Positions 1 through 7,128 of a stretch of DNA of 11,304 bases are shown here, in pieces; the first letter of the stretch is position 1; every line of letters starts with the position of its first letter. The position numbers were made by a program, and so were the translations under genes. The stretch is taken from NCBI GenBank assembly GCA_047638695.1, contig JBLINY010000136.1:1-11304 (forward strand), given 5' to 3'. The notes beneath the pieces were generated by a model. The model was not told where the DNA came from. It saw only the letters and a program-made list of their open reading frames with translations, and made no database searches. This DNA is from JAHECQ01 sp047638695 (GTDB taxonomy: Bacteria; Actinomycetota; Acidimicrobiia; Acidimicrobiales; SZUA-35).

Positions 1-139
1 GCATCGCTACGTCCCTGGGTCGCTGCTTCTGGTCTCGGCTCGTGTGTGGGGGGTCTTGCCATCGAATTCGGAGGTCGGATTCGTGGCGGGTTCCCGGCGA
101 ACCTATCCTCGACAGGCGAGGGGAAGGGCAGGACTGCAC

Positions 140-1315
140 ATGACCTATGCGGAGGAAAGAACCATTTGTGATGCGGACTCGCATCTGTTGGAACTTCCCG
201 ACTTTTTCGAACAATACGCCGAGCCGGACATGAGGCAGCGGTTGCCTGAGATCGGCTTCTACGCAGACACCGGACCCAAACTGCAGCACGTGCTCGACCG
301 GATCAGGTCCGCTGGGGGTCGCCACGATGACGAGCACCGTGCCGAGATGCGGGATCTGGGCGACTCCATCCTCAGCGGCCCGAAGGGCTTCAAGGCGCTC
401 GGCGCGTTTGATGGCAGTGACCGTAGGGATGTGCTCGACGTTCTGGGTTTCGAGCGACAAATGTTGTTCGCGACGTTCTCAGCTGTCGTTGCATTCGACA
501 TGCAGGAAGGGGAGCTGGCCTATGCCGCGGCACGGGCCCACAATCGCGGGGTCGGCGAGTTCTGTGCCCATGACTCCCGTCTTGTCGGTGTGGGGTGCGT
601 GCCGATGCACGATGTCGATCTGGCCCTGGCCGAGCTCGACTTCGCGCTCTCGCAAGGGCTGCGGGCGATCTGGGTGCCGACGAGCCCTTGGGCCGGGATG
701 AGTCCAGGTCATGGAGCGTGGGACGGCTTTTACGCTCGGTTGGCCGACGCCCAAGTACCCTTTGCCCTGCACGTAGGTGGACATCCACGTAGCTTGGCGC
801 CGGGGTGGACCAACAATGGCCTTGCCCTTCCAAGAGGTTTTGAGGAGGGTGGTGGTGAACACATCCACGCCCGCGAGATGGCAGCCCTTCATCATCCCGC
901 CGAAGTCTTTCTCACAGCGGCGATCTTCGATGGTGTCTTCGAGCGGCATCCCAGCTTGCAGGGGGTTTGCGTCGAGCTGGGCGCTGGTTGGGTGCCGCAA
1001 ATGCTTGATCGTCTCGATTGGGTCGTGGACATCTGGGCTCGGAACGACGATGCGCTGAAGGCCTTGTCGGCCAAGCCTTCGGAAATCGCGGCCCAGCACC
1101 TCGGGTTCACGCCCTACGTCTATGAGGATGTTGGTTCGTTGATCACGCAATCGAGTGCCGACCTCTACATGTTTTCCACCGACTACCCCCACGCTGAAGG
1201 CGGTCGAGATCCGCTTCGCCGCTTCGCCGCCTCACTCACCAAGGCAGAAATCGATCGGCCTTCACAGGACAAGTTCTTCGCCGGGAACCTCCGTCGGACG
1301 CTCTGCGAGACCTGA
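140..1315 (+). CDS. Amidohydrolase_2 family metal-dependent hydrolase
   Basis: This 391-residue protein fits the Amidohydrolase_2 (TIM-barrel, metal-dependent) family, whose members hydrolyse or decarboxylate small organic acids. Visible landmarks are the N-terminal DADSH strand (residues 11-15), the FALHVGGHP strand with a candidate metal ligand His211, and the C-terminal FSTDYPHAEGG segment (346-355) with the catalytic Asp348. The first strand has one histidine instead of the classical HxH pair, a form I recall from many actinobacterial relatives. The ATG at 140 was chosen because an AGGA ribosome site lies 6 bases upstream and the DADSH strand begins just after it; the frame opens further upstream, to 44, but that part looks non-coding. 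A small hairpin (107-121) precedes the ribosome site. The substrate is unknown. The catabolic genes downstream on the same strand suggest degradation of an organic acid, but a 940-base gap separates them. Confidence 0.88.
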   Translation: MTYAEERTICDADSHLLELPDFFEQYAEPDMRQRLPEIGFYADTGPKLQHVLDRIRSAGGRHDDEHRAEMRDLGDSILSGPKGFKALGAFDGSDRRDVLDVLGFERQMLFATFSAVVAFDMQEGELAYAAARAHNRGVGEFCAHDSRLVGVGCVPMHDVDLALAELDFALSQGLRAIWVPTSPWAGMSPGHGAWDGFYARLADAQVPFALHVGGHPRSLAPGWTNNGLALPRGFEEGGGEHIHAREMAALHHPAEVFLTAAIFDGVFERHPSLQGVCVELGAGWVPQMLDRLDWVVDIWARNDDALKALSAKPSEIAAQHLGFTPYVYEDVGSLITQSSADLYMFSTDYPHAEGGRDPLRRFAASLTKAEIDRPSQDKFFAGNLRRTLCET

Positions 1316-1327
1316 ACGCACACACCT

Positions 1328-1600
1328 CTACTCATGCCCGCAATGGGCTGAAGGCATTGATGGCCAGGCAACGACCGTCGGGTCAGATTCGAAGGTCCCG
1401 AACTCGAAGTAGATGGTGAACCAACCCTTGTGATCGACGAGATAGAGGCGGTTCGCTTGACTATCGACGTTCCGCAGCCGGATTCCTCCGAGCCGTGCAG
1501 TGCCGAAGACGGACTGGCCGTCGATGCTTATGCCGGCCGTGATGTCGGCACAGCTATCGCAACAAAAACCACGAAAAACACTCTCCCCGCCATGACACAA
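1328..1600 (-). CDS. Hypothetical short protein, possibly a frameshifted secreted-protein remnant
   Basis: The open frame (90 residues from a TTG) matches no family I recognise. From about its eighteenth codon onward the third positions are mostly G or C, as in the real genes here, and the translation has a protein-like mix (for example the segment LYLVDHKGWFTIYFEFG). Its first codons are A/T-rich and look non-coding. In the neighbouring frame an ATG at 1593 opens MAGRVFFVVFVAIA, a plausible hydrophobic signal segment. A single-base change near 1555 would join it to CADITAGIS, giving a lipobox-like AIAC junction. I infer a small secreted or lipoprotein gene broken by a frameshift, or a chance frame. 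The stop at 1328 lies only 12 bases past the end of the opposing amidohydrolase gene. Confidence 0.3.
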   Translation of the reverse strand: MCHGGESVFRGFCCDSCADITAGISIDGQSVFGTARLGGIRLRNVDSQANRLYLVDHKGWFTIYFEFGTFESDPTVVAWPSMPSAHCGHE

Positions 1601-1638
1601 CCTTGGCCTAGGGAGATCGGATTTTCAACTGGCAACGA

Positions 1639-1665
1639 AAAAGCCCGCAACTGCCACTGGCTTTT
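1639..1665 (-). terminator. Terminator-like hairpin with T tract
   Basis: The 7-base arms AAAAGCC (1639-1645) and GGCTTTT (1659-1665) can pair around a 13-base loop. On the minus strand the second arm runs into five T residues, as in an intrinsic terminator; the other strand has a shorter T run. It lies just upstream of the hypothetical minus-strand frame, so it would end transcription coming from the decayed region to its right. The stem is A/T-rich and modest. Confidence 0.35.
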
Positions 1666-2258
1666 ACCGCCAAGCAGCGCCCACCGATCAGAGGCCACTA
1701 CGAAAACTGGCCACATCAACTATCGATCGCCCGTGCCTTCGCCGAGTCGGTTGTGTTGGTAGCGCTGGACGGGTTCACGGTTCTTGGCCCGGTCGGGTAG
1801 CGCAGATCACCCGTCAACGAGACCCGAAACCACCGGCTGGATATCCTCACAACTTCGTGAGCGCGTATGGCACCGTTAACGGTAGCGCATATTGTCGCCT
1901 CGGCAGCGACGGAAGCAGAAACGTGTCCCATGTTTCGTCCCACATTGGCCTCGCGAATGGGCCACCAAGAGGTGGCATCGTCTGACACGAAGCCGGCCGG
2001 GAGTGCCGTTTCACCGCTTGCGATCCGGCATTTCGCGGCATGAGGCGTCACCGCGATCGGCCAATTCCTCAACCTGTGCGGCAGTTCGATTCATCCCCGG
2101 GGCACTCATTTCGTATCGATCGATGTCGCCCGGTCTGTCCAAAGATGGGGCCCCAAGATGGTCGTGGGAAACCCCAACGGTCGGTGGGGAACTGTGCACG
2201 AACATGCTCATGCGAGACGAGATCGGCTTCGGCTCGACATACGTGCAAGCATGTTTTG

Positions 2259-3113
2259 ATGGAGATCGAAACAATCCGCGATGATTTCGGAGCACGCGTC
2301 CGCGGCATCGACCTGACCGGCCCCCTTTCCTCCGACGTCGTCGCGGCCTTACATACCGCGATCGACGAACACTCCGTTCTGTTGTTCCCCGAGCAGGACA
2401 TGTTCGACGAGGCCCAGCTGCTACTGACCGAGGCTCTCGGCGAGGTCGAAGAAAGCCACCTCGCGTTCGGCCGCACCGGTGAGATCGTGCAGATCGGTAC
2501 CGTCGGAAATGTCATCGACGCCGACACCAAGCGCGACGAGTCCGACCCCCACACGGTCGCGCTAAAGGGAAACGACCTTTGGCATTCCGATTCCTCTTTC
2601 CGGCGAGTGCCGACCTACGTCTCGATCCTCCACGCCTACGAGGTGCCGGCAAAGGGGGGCGAGACCGAGTTCGTCAGTCAGCGAGCCGCCTACGATCGCC
2701 TTGGCCCGAAGAAAAGGGCCGAAATCGATGGCCTACATGTCCTCCACGATTACGTCTTCAGCCGCTCCAAGACGGCGCCGGTCGATGACAACCACGCCGC
2801 CTCGCTACCTCCGATCGAACAGAAGCTGGTGCGGACCAACCCTCGCAATGGACGACAGAACTACTACCTCGGCTCCCATGCCCGTTCCATCATCGGCTGG
2901 AGCGGGATCGACAGTCGACGGCTGATCGATGAACTGAACGAGTTCGCTACGCAGCCAGAACAACGCTGGTCGCAGCAGTGGCAGCCGGGAGACACCATCA
3001 TCTGGGACAACCGTTGTGTGCTACATCGCGGCACCGGCTACGACGCCGACCGCTTCCGTCGAAACATGCGCCAGTCTCGAGTGCGAGGTGCCGGCCCCAC
3101 GCTCGAGGAATGA
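2259..3113 (+). CDS. TfdA/TauD-family Fe(II)/2-oxoglutarate dioxygenase
   Basis: The 284-residue protein has the normal length for TfdA/TauD enzymes, which use Fe(II), O2 and 2-oxoglutarate to hydroxylate a carboxylate- or sulfonate-containing substrate. The iron triad is visible as His109 and Asp111 in WHSDSSF and distal His256 in VLHRGTGYD. Arg267 and Arg271, at +11 and +15 from the distal His, match the positions that in TauD bind 2-oxoglutarate and substrate. The GGETEF segment (133-138) is typical of the TfdA branch. The ATG at 2259 was chosen because the family's conserved start (MEIETIRDDFGARVRGIDL) begins there, although no clear ribosome site precedes it; the frame extends upstream to 2040 without conserved sequence. 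The substrate cannot be read from the sequence; taurine or 2,4-D activity should not be assumed. It is about 100 bases upstream of a dehydrogenase on the same strand. Confidence 0.92.
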   Translation: MEIETIRDDFGARVRGIDLTGPLSSDVVAALHTAIDEHSVLLFPEQDMFDEAQLLLTEALGEVEESHLAFGRTGEIVQIGTVGNVIDADTKRDESDPHTVALKGNDLWHSDSSFRRVPTYVSILHAYEVPAKGGETEFVSQRAAYDRLGPKKRAEIDGLHVLHDYVFSRSKTAPVDDNHAASLPPIEQKLVRTNPRNGRQNYYLGSHARSIIGWSGIDSRRLIDELNEFATQPEQRWSQQWQPGDTIIWDNRCVLHRGTGYDADRFRRNMRQSRVRGAGPTLEE

Positions 3114-3219
3114 CCTGAGTGACTGAGGGCTGGGCCTGGACGACGCGGCGCTCATTCCATTTCCTTCTTTTTGTCGGACCCTGGGGCGCGAACGGTTTAC
3201 CCGTAGTAGTGAAGTGTCC

Positions 3220-4089
3220 ATGAGCGACAATATTGGATGGGTCGGACTCGGCGGCATGGGGAAGCCGATGGCGGCCAACGTCGCCAGAGCGGGCTTCAAC
3301 CTGACCGTGTGCGACGTCCGCCCGGAACCGGTGGCAGAGCTGGTCGCTCTCGGCGCGGCCTCGGCCGAAGACGCTGTTGCCACAGCAGCGGCAAGCGACA
3401 TTCTCTTCGTGTCGCTCCCGAACAAGTCGGTCAGCGAGAGTGTGGCAGCCGAGGTCTTCGCCGCCTTGGAGAAGCCCGAGATCTATGTCGAACTGAGCAC
3501 GCTCTCGCCCACGACCATGAAAGGTCTAGACGCACAGGCCGCAGCGCAAGGGATCACGTTCCTCGACTCGCCGGTCAGCGGCAGCGTCCGCGCCAGGAAC
3601 GAAGGGACGCTCGCGGTCATGGCGGGCGGGCCCGAGGACGCGTTCGATCGGATCAGGCCGGCACTCGACGCTTTTGGCGCCAACGTGTTCCGAGTCGGCG
3701 ACGTCGGAGCGGGGAGTATCGCCAAGATCTCTAACAACCTCATCGGCCTGACCTCTATGCAGACCGCGATCGAGGGCCTCCTCCTCGGCGCCAGGAACGG
3801 CCTCGACGTGCAGGCACTGCGCGACGTGATCATGACCGCGAGCGGCGCCTCGCCACAGGTGCTTGGGGTGGCTCACCAGCACCGAACTCGGCGCTATCGC
3901 GATGTCGACGTTCCCCAAGCCGCCCTGCGCCTCGCGGTGAAGGACTTGGAGCTGGCAGTCGAACTTGCAGCCGAGGTCGGGCTCGAGGTTCGAACTGCGG
4001 AGGCCGCGCTCGGGGTCTGGCGTGAAGCTGCAGATTCCGGACTTGGAGAACAAGAGATCTGGGCACTTCTGGATCATCTCGAGCGCTAG
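3220..4089 (+). CDS. 3-hydroxyisobutyrate dehydrogenase-type NAD(P)-dependent oxidoreductase
   Basis: This 289-residue beta-hydroxyacid dehydrogenase oxidises a 3-hydroxy acid, or reduces the matching semialdehyde, with NAD(P). The N-terminal Rossmann motif GLGGMGKPMA spans residues 9-18. The substrate loop DSPVSGSVRARNEGTLAVMAGG lies at about 116-137, and the catalytic lysine is Lys169 in GAGSIAKISNN. The C-terminal half is the usual all-helical domain. The loop reads DSPVSGS rather than the commoner DAPVSGG. A GTG at 3214 is a possible alternative start, but the ATG at 3220 has GAAG at a suitable distance and leaves the usual short lead before the Rossmann strand. Together with the dioxygenase upstream it could act on a hydroxylated intermediate. 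The exact substrate (hydroxyisobutyrate, tartronate semialdehyde, other) is undetermined. Confidence 0.9.
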   Translation: MSDNIGWVGLGGMGKPMAANVARAGFNLTVCDVRPEPVAELVALGAASAEDAVATAAASDILFVSLPNKSVSESVAAEVFAALEKPEIYVELSTLSPTTMKGLDAQAAAQGITFLDSPVSGSVRARNEGTLAVMAGGPEDAFDRIRPALDAFGANVFRVGDVGAGSIAKISNNLIGLTSMQTAIEGLLLGARNGLDVQALRDVIMTASGASPQVLGVAHQHRTRRYRDVDVPQAALRLAVKDLELAVELAAEVGLEVRTAEAALGVWREAADSGLGEQEIWALLDHLER

Positions 4090-4139
4090 CCGCCATGAGC
4101 GAAGATCGTCGGGCCCAGTTGTGCCAAGATCTTCGGTCT

Positions 4140-4144
4140 GGAGG
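4140..4144 (+). promoter_or_regulatory. Strong ribosome-binding site deciding the cupin-remnant start
   Basis: GGAGG sits 7 bases before a GTG at 4152, in frame with the short cupin-like protein. The ATG further upstream at 4095 has no such site. This favours translation from the GTG. Confidence 0.5.
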
Positions 4145-4151
4145 TCACCCG

Positions 4152-4367
4152 GTGAGCGAAGACACAGAGAAACCCGTCCGGCGCCTGGAGCGTGAAAAGA
4201 AGCGAGGCCCGGCCGAGTGGTTCGAATGCACCCCCGGTGACGTTATGCATGTTCCCAACGGCACCCGCCACATTCATAGGGCCATGCCCGGTCACGATGC
4301 GGTCCACATCGCCATCACCCATGGCGATGCCATCTGGGAAACGGACCCCGAATACCCCCAAGATTGA
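4152..4367 (+). CDS. Short cupin-like protein, probably a truncated cupin
   Basis: The 71-residue product (90 if started at the ATG at 4095) contains only the second half of a cupin barrel: CTPGDVMHVPNGTRHIHRA resembles the cupin motif 2 (G-D-x-x-x-x-P-x-G-x-x-H), followed by one more strand and a DAIWETDPEY tail. The first cupin motif, which normally supplies two His and a Glu for metal binding, is absent, and the N-terminal part is a charged stretch (VRRLEREKKR). It cannot form a full canonical cupin barrel alone. It could be a surviving 3' end of a decayed gene that is still translated, since it keeps a good ribosome site, or a small partner protein. It follows the dehydrogenase at close spacing on the same strand. 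Confidence 0.6.
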   Translation: MSEDTEKPVRRLEREKKRGPAEWFECTPGDVMHVPNGTRHIHRAMPGHDAVHIAITHGDAIWETDPEYPQD

Positions 4368-4494
4368 CGGACCAAGGTCTGGGGGACACATCGGTGCATC
4401 GGCCGGCTGATCGAAAATTCAGTCGACACCCGATTCTGTGTGCAGCGTGCTGTTCCCCTTGAGTCGCTGAAGTTGCTGTGTTTGACTTCGGACA

Positions 4495-5313
4495 ATGACC
4501 CTCGAGGGAGAGACTGTCTTTCCCGGACAATCACGCAGCGGAATCCACGAGAACGTGGCCGCACCGCAGACCGGTACGGTTCTGGGCAAGGTCGGCTGCA
4601 TCCTCCAGGCGTTCAGTACCGACAACGCGACTCTCGGGATCTCCGAGATCGCTCGCACGACGGGTCTCGCGAAGGCCACGGTGTACCGGCTGTGCACCGA
4701 AATGGCCGAGCTTGGCCTCCTCGATCGCCACTGGAGTCAGTTCCAGCTCGGACTCCGTCTCTTCGAACTCGGATCGATGGTCCAACGCCAGCGGTTGTTG
4801 CGCGATCTGGCCACCCCGTTTCTCCAGGATCTTCGACTGAAGACCAACGAGACCATCCACCTCGGTATCCCCGCCGACGGCGAGGTGTTCTACGTCGTTC
4901 GGCTAACGGGACATCAAAGTCATACCGCGCCGTCGCGGTTGGCCGGGCGAGCGCCGATGCACTGCACCGCTACGGGCAAAGCAATGCTGGCCCACCTGCC
5001 ATCGGAACTTGTCGACTCACTCATGTCCCGCCCGCTCGAGAAATTCACGAAGTTCACTATCCTCGCCCGCAACGTCCTCGACGACGAACTCGCACGTACC
5101 CGTTCGACCGGAGTCGCCGTCGAGAACGAGGAGATGTCGCTCAGCTTCCGCAGCGTCGCGGCACCCATCTTCGGTCCCGGCCGCCGCCTCCTCGGCGCTG
5201 TGTCGGTGACCGGGCCAACGAGTCGGGTCAAAATTGACTCAGTCGCAACCGAGGTCCGCACCGCTGCAAACCAAATATCTGACCGAGCGGCCACCTACTG
5301 GGATCTTGTTTGA
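4495..5313 (+). CDS. IclR-family transcriptional regulator
   Basis: The 272-residue protein has the two-domain IclR layout. A winged helix-turn-helix occupies about residues 28-90, with the recognition region ISEIARTTGLAKATVYRLCTEM at 49-70. An effector-binding domain (about 105-270) contains APMHCTATGKAMLAHLP and a C-terminal FGPGRRLLGAVSVTGPTSRV segment, both typical of the family. IclR proteins bind small aromatic or organic acids and control adjacent catabolic genes. The first 25 residues are a non-conserved extension; the true start could lie a little later. The stop codon is 14 bases before the next gene's ATG, so the regulator is probably co-transcribed with the LLM-class oxidoreductase. 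It is the likely controller of this catabolic group, either as activator or repressor; the sequence does not say which. Confidence 0.92.
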   Translation: MTLEGETVFPGQSRSGIHENVAAPQTGTVLGKVGCILQAFSTDNATLGISEIARTTGLAKATVYRLCTEMAELGLLDRHWSQFQLGLRLFELGSMVQRQRLLRDLATPFLQDLRLKTNETIHLGIPADGEVFYVVRLTGHQSHTAPSRLAGRAPMHCTATGKAMLAHLPSELVDSLMSRPLEKFTKFTILARNVLDDELARTRSTGVAVENEEMSLSFRSVAAPIFGPGRRLLGAVSVTGPTSRVKIDSVATEVRTAANQISDRAATYWDLV

Positions 5314-5327
5314 GCCTCAAGGAAACG

Positions 5328-6167
5328 ATGGAATTCGGAATCAAGACGTCACCGCAGCACACGACCTGGCAAGACATGCTGGATGTGTGGCGGGCAGCTG
5401 ACGACATCGAGGTCTTCATGTCGGCGTGGAACTTCGACCACTTCTACCCCATCAACGTGCCAGACACGACCGGCCCCTGCATGGAGGCCTGGGTGACACT
5501 CACCGCGCTGGCCCAGGCCACAACCCGGCTGCGAATCGGGACCATGGTGAACGGCATCGTGTACCGGCACCCGGCCGTGCTTACCAAGATGGCGACCACC
5601 CTGGACATCATCTCCGACGGCCGGTTCGAACTGGGCATTGGGTGCGGTTGGAATGAAGAGGAATGCGATGCCTACGGGATAGAGCTCGGCACCTGGACTG
5701 AGCGGTTCGACCGATTCGACGAAGCGGTCGAAGTCATCGTCAGCATGTTCACCCAGGAGACGACCACGTTCGACGGGCGGTACTACCAACTAACGGAAGA
5801 TCGGAACAACCCGCATCCGGTCCAGACTCCCCACCCGCCAATCTGCATCGGTGGCCAGGGACCCCGACGGACACTTCCCACCGTCGCCCGTTGGGCCCAG
5901 CACTGGAACACGCCGGGTCGGGGCGAGGGTCACATGGCCGAGAGCCGGGCGCTGTTGGACGAGGAGTGCGTCAAGATCGGACGAGATCCAGCTGAAATCA
6001 TGACGTCCTGCGCGGTCCGCTACGACCACGATGCCGGTCCGGCGGCCACCGCCGAACTGGTAGCCGAACGGGGCGAACAGGGAGCCGACATGGTTCTGCT
6101 GTACCTTCCGTCGCCCCATCGGGCTGACATCCTTGAGCCACTGGCTCAAGAGCTGAGCCAACTGTAG
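5328..6167 (+). CDS. LLM-class (F420- or FMN-dependent) oxidoreductase
   Basis: This 279-residue protein belongs to the bacterial luciferase-like (LLM) superfamily, TIM-barrel enzymes using FMN or, in Actinobacteria, usually coenzyme F420. Characteristic segments are WNFDHFYP (34-41), RLRIGTMVNGIVYRHPAVLTK (68-88) and the hallmark DGRFELGIGCGWNEEE (97-112). The substrate could be a hydroxy acid, alcohol, ketone or unsaturated compound; it cannot be assigned. The ATG at 5328 follows AAGGA by 4 bases and begins the conserved MEFGIKT strand. A TTG at 5310 would overlap the end of the IclR gene and is less likely. The 3' end of the reading frame holds a perfect inverted repeat (TTGAGCC at 6133-6139, GGCTCAA at 6143-6149) without a T tract. 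The gene converges with the enoyl-CoA hydratase gene, with 81 bases between the two stops. Confidence 0.92.
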   Translation: MEFGIKTSPQHTTWQDMLDVWRAADDIEVFMSAWNFDHFYPINVPDTTGPCMEAWVTLTALAQATTRLRIGTMVNGIVYRHPAVLTKMATTLDIISDGRFELGIGCGWNEEECDAYGIELGTWTERFDRFDEAVEVIVSMFTQETTTFDGRYYQLTEDRNNPHPVQTPHPPICIGGQGPRRTLPTVARWAQHWNTPGRGEGHMAESRALLDEECVKIGRDPAEIMTSCAVRYDHDAGPAATAELVAERGEQGADMVLLYLPSPHRADILEPLAQELSQL

Positions 6168-6248
6168 ACACCGGGCAGCTCTAGATCATCGGCCCCCGAA
6201 GTGCTCCCAGGCTCGGGCGATGCAGTCGGTGCCCTAGCTGACCGTTCC

Positions 6249-7022
6249 TCAGGACTGGGTACGACCTCGGGCTTGAACATCGTCACGACGAGCGGCGATG
6301 TCTTCGGGGCTGACATCGGCCATGTGCGCCCGGTTGTGTTCCTTCTCGAGCTTCAGCCCTTCGGTGAAGCCGACATCCATGCCAGCGTCGTAGAGCCGCT
6401 TGAGATTGCGCACGGCTCGATGGTCACAGGAGGCAATGTCGTTAGCCAGCGACTTTGCATAGTCAACCAGCTCGTCGTCAGCTACGACCGCGCTAACAAG
6501 GCCCCATCGTTCGGCCGTTGCGGCATCGAGGAAGTTGCCGGTCAAGCTGAGGTGCTTGGCCCGCATCGGGCCGATCACCTTTGGCAAGATTTGGCTCATG
6601 CCCCAGCCCGGCATGATGCCGACCCGGCCGTGCGTGTCGGCGAATCGTCCGGACTCGCCGGAGATCAAGATGTCGCAGCCCAGGGCAAGCTCGAAGCCGC
6701 CCGTGATAGCAACGCCGTTCACGGCGCCGATGATCGGCTTTGGGAACCGCCGCATAGCATCCACCAGATTCGCGGTACCGCGCCCCGATGGCTTGGGCGC
6801 ACCGCCCTTCTGGCTGAGCTCACCTAGATCAACGCCGGCGCTGAACGCTCGTCCGTTGCCGGTCAGAATCACTGCGGCGATGTCGGCGTCATCGGCCAGG
6901 GCGTCAAAGGCTGCGACGCCTTCTTCCCGTAGCGCGATCGACATGGCGTTCATCTTCTCGGGTCGGTTGAGGCGAAGTACAGCATGGTTCTCGCCGCGTT
7001 CGATCTGGATGAGGTCTCCCAT
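6249..7022 (-). CDS. Enoyl-CoA hydratase/isomerase family protein
   Basis: The 257-residue protein is a full-length crotonase-fold enzyme acting on CoA thioesters, normally hydrating an enoyl-CoA. The oxyanion-hole segments are AFSAGVDL (59-66) and AVNGVAITGGFELALGCDI (100-118); the first catalytic Glu aligns with Glu111. The second catalytic Glu of the classical hydratase aligns with His131 in FADTHGRVGIMPGWG, a variant I recall from mycobacterial EchA proteins. The reaction may therefore differ from simple hydration. The ATG at 7022 begins the usual short lead (MGDLIQIERGEN), with a modest AAGGG-like site upstream. On the same strand it follows the broken dienelactone hydrolase and methyltransferase genes, so it was probably the third gene of that operon and is the only one intact. 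Confidence 0.93.
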   Translation of the reverse strand: MGDLIQIERGENHAVLRLNRPEKMNAMSIALREEGVAAFDALADDADIAAVILTGNGRAFSAGVDLGELSQKGGAPKPSGRGTANLVDAMRRFPKPIIGAVNGVAITGGFELALGCDILISGESGRFADTHGRVGIMPGWGMSQILPKVIGPMRAKHLSLTGNFLDAATAERWGLVSAVVADDELVDYAKSLANDIASCDHRAVRNLKRLYDAGMDVGFTEGLKLEKEHNRAHMADVSPEDIAARRDDVQARGRTQS

Positions 7023-7128
7023 GCCCTTTGTCTAACCGAATCCTCGATGCCGTGTACAGGCACCGATTGATTCCGCGACCGTGCGGTACAACCTCCACCC
7101 GCTCCGCCTTCTCATCACCCCAACCCGG

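Larger units (their letters stand above)
1316..2258. other. Long stretch with no secure gene
   Basis: Between the amidohydrolase and the dioxygenase lie about 940 bases with no recognisable full-length protein. A minus-strand frame at 1328-1600 has coding-like composition and is listed separately, as is a hairpin at 1639-1665. Short open frames on both strands at about 1716-2295 overlap one another and resemble no family I know. One minus-strand frame there (from about 2095) begins MNRTAAQVEELADRGDAS, which vaguely recalls the N-termini of CopG-type antitoxins, but it stops within 30 residues. The likeliest reading is a region of decayed genes. Confidence 0.55.

Noticed and set aside
2040..2258. 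N-terminal extension of the dioxygenase
   Set aside because: The added 73 residues are Arg/Cys-rich and unlike any dioxygenase N-terminus; the conserved protein begins at 2259.
1716..2295. Overlapping minus-strand frames (118, 94 and 64 residues) and a plus-strand frame of 130 residues as possible genes
   Set aside because: They overlap each other on both strands, lack ribosome sites and match no family I know; the antitoxin-like MNRTAAQVEELADRGDAS start stops after fewer than 30 residues.
4215..4235. GGTTCGAATGC as a tRNA T-loop
   Set aside because: No acceptor, D or anticodon arm can be built around it, and it falls inside the cupin-like frame.
6133..6149. TTGAGCC/GGCTCAA hairpin as a terminator for the LLM gene
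   Set aside because: It lies inside the reading frame and no T tract follows.
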